Positions 24,275 to 24,917 of a stretch of DNA of 24,917 nucleotides are shown in pieces. The notes under the pieces are model-generated. The model ran no database searches, was not told the origin of the DNA, and worked only from the letters and a program-made list of their open reading frames with translations. The stretch covers positions 267 to 25,183 of the forward strand of contig DBZY01000101.1 of the NCBI GenBank assembly GCA_002311835.1, given 5' to 3'. Every line of letters begins with the position of its first letter. The stretch's first letter is position 1. The position numbers and the translations under genes are program-made. Source of the stretch: Proteobacteria bacterium UBA1148 (GTDB taxonomy: Bacteria; Pseudomonadota; Gammaproteobacteria; Steroidobacterales; Rariloculaceae).

Positions 24275-24831
24275 CAAAATTCCATGATCTCCTGCTCCTT
24301 TTCTTGCAAACATCCATCCATCTCAGCAATGTACTTATCGGTAAACTTCTGCACCTCATCATGCGCTCGATGTTCGTCGTCCTTTGTAATTAACTTCTCT
24401 TTTAGGAGGTCTTTGATATCACTCAGAACATCACGACGAATATTGCGCACAGCAATCCGTCCAGTCTCAGTCTCACTACGAACAATCCGCACCATCTCTT
24501 TACGCCGTTCCTCGGTCATATGTGGTAAAGGCACACGGATGGCCATGCCTGCTGTGACCGGGGTAAGCCCAAGGTCCGAGGTGAGAATAGCCTTTTCAAC
24601 CGCGGCTACCATCTGCTTCTCCCACGGGGAGACCAGTAGCGTACGAGCATCTTCGACAACCACAGTAGCCGCTTGTGGAATGGGAACCTGTGAACCGTAA
24701 TACTCCACCATCACGTGCTCAAGTAATCCGGTATGCGCTCGACCAGTACGTAGTCTCTTGAACTCCTCCTTAAGCGCTTCAATGCTCTTTCGCATCCGTT
24801 GCTCACCATCTTTTTTTACATCTTCAATCAT
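24274..24831 (-). CDS. frr: Ribosome recycling factor
   Basis: Frr splits post-termination ribosomes with EF-G. The 185-aa length is exactly canonical. RMRKSIEALKEEFKRLRTGR opens the three-helix bundle, domain II begins near YYGSQVPIPQAATV, and TEERRKEMVRIVRSETE and VRNIRRDVLSDIKDL are in the C-terminal helices. ATG 24831 has a GGGGGTGA purine-rich stretch just upstream. It follows pyrH by 23 bp and overlaps uppS by one base, the conserved order after rpsB-tsf-pyrH. Confidence 0.98.
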   Translation of the reverse strand: MIEDVKKDGEQRMRKSIEALKEEFKRLRTGRAHTGLLEHVMVEYYGSQVPIPQAATVVVEDARTLLVSPWEKQMVAAVEKAILTSDLGLTPVTAGMAIRVPLPHMTEERRKEMVRIVRSETETGRIAVRNIRRDVLSDIKDLLKEKLITKDDEHRAHDEVQKFTDKYIAEMDGCLQEKEQEIMEF

Positions 24832-24854
24832 TGTTCACCCCCGTCAGCGCCTTC

Positions 24855-24917
24855 TCATTTAGCTACCGAAGTGCCCAGCGTTTCTCCACGAATCAGACGA
24901 ACCAGATCACCGGGATT
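24855..24917 (-). CDS. pyrH: UMP kinase, C-terminal 20 residues (partial)
   Basis: Reading the minus strand in from the right edge gives 20 residues beginning NPGDLVRLIRGE and ending TSVAK, followed by TGA at 24857-24855. NPG-x-L-x-R followed by GE and GT is the normal end of PyrH, the hexameric kinase that makes UDP from UMP. The position directly before frr confirms the assignment. The rest of the gene is outside the window. Confidence 0.88.
   Translation of the reverse strand, partial: NPGDLVRLIRGETLGTSVAK

Noticed and set aside
1..24917. Mobile elements, CRISPR arrays, tRNA genes, defence or novel multi-gene system
   Set aside because: I found no transposase or integrase, no direct repeat array, no cloverleaf and no unassigned gene cluster; every sizeable coding frame belongs to a known family.

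Overview
The window is almost entirely a conserved Gammaproteobacterial housekeeping block on the minus strand. Read 5'->3' on that strand it runs pyrH(end)-frr-uppS-cdsA-rseP-bamA-skp-lpxD-fabZ-lpxA-lpxB-rnhB-dnaE-accA-tilS-pyrG-kdsA-eno-ftsB, then an inverted smr gene, then surE-pcm-yqaA. This is the order known from Pseudomonas and Xanthomonas relatives. Base composition there is near 50% GC, so the organism is probably a free-living, moderate-GC gammaproteobacterium making lipid A. The class II, metal-dependent type of KdsA recalls Xanthomonas and Coxiella rather than E. coli or Pseudomonas.

The left end (about 1-1440) looks different. It is strongly GC-rich (60-nt lines counted at 57-83%) and carries the tail of an RNA methyltransferase (trmJ type) on the plus strand, convergent with a coq7-dsbB pair. 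These proteins look alphaproteobacterial. The change of composition falls inside an intact yqaA reading frame, near its most conserved motif. I read this either as a metagenome assembly chimera joined in a conserved gene or as a real recombination mosaic. The expected gammaproteobacterial neighbours nlpD and rpoS are missing beyond that point.

Layout: 1-123 trmJ end (+); 120-1243 coq7 and dsbB (-); 1248-1832 yqaA with the junction; 1829-3255 pcm and surE; 3304-3837 smr (+); 3858-7945 ftsB, eno, kdsA, pyrG; 8175-9503 tilS; 9562-14087 accA and dnaE; 14080-18161 rnhB, lpxB, lpxA, fabZ, lpxD; 18204-22581 skp, bamA, rseP; 22722-24917 cdsA, uppS, frr, pyrH end. No stretch over 300 bases lacks a gene; the largest gaps are pyrG-tilS (229 bp), cdsA-rseP (140 bp) and accA-dnaE (92 bp). 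Many genes overlap by 1-8 nt, so translational coupling is widespread.

Functionally, most of the block builds the cell envelope: undecaprenyl carrier (uppS), phospholipid precursor (cdsA), outer-membrane protein assembly and stress proteolysis (bamA, skp, rseP), lipid A (lpxA, lpxB, lpxD), Kdo (kdsA), fatty acids (fabZ, accA) and division (ftsB). Replication, translation and nucleotide genes (dnaE, rnhB, frr, tilS, pyrG) are mixed in.

The most notable biological point is an absence. All three MEP isoprenoid genes that normally sit in this block (dxr between cdsA and rseP, ispD and ispF between ftsB and surE) are missing, as is truD. The organism may use the mevalonate route or carry relocated MEP genes. 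I see no phage, insertion sequence, CRISPR, tRNA or defence system.
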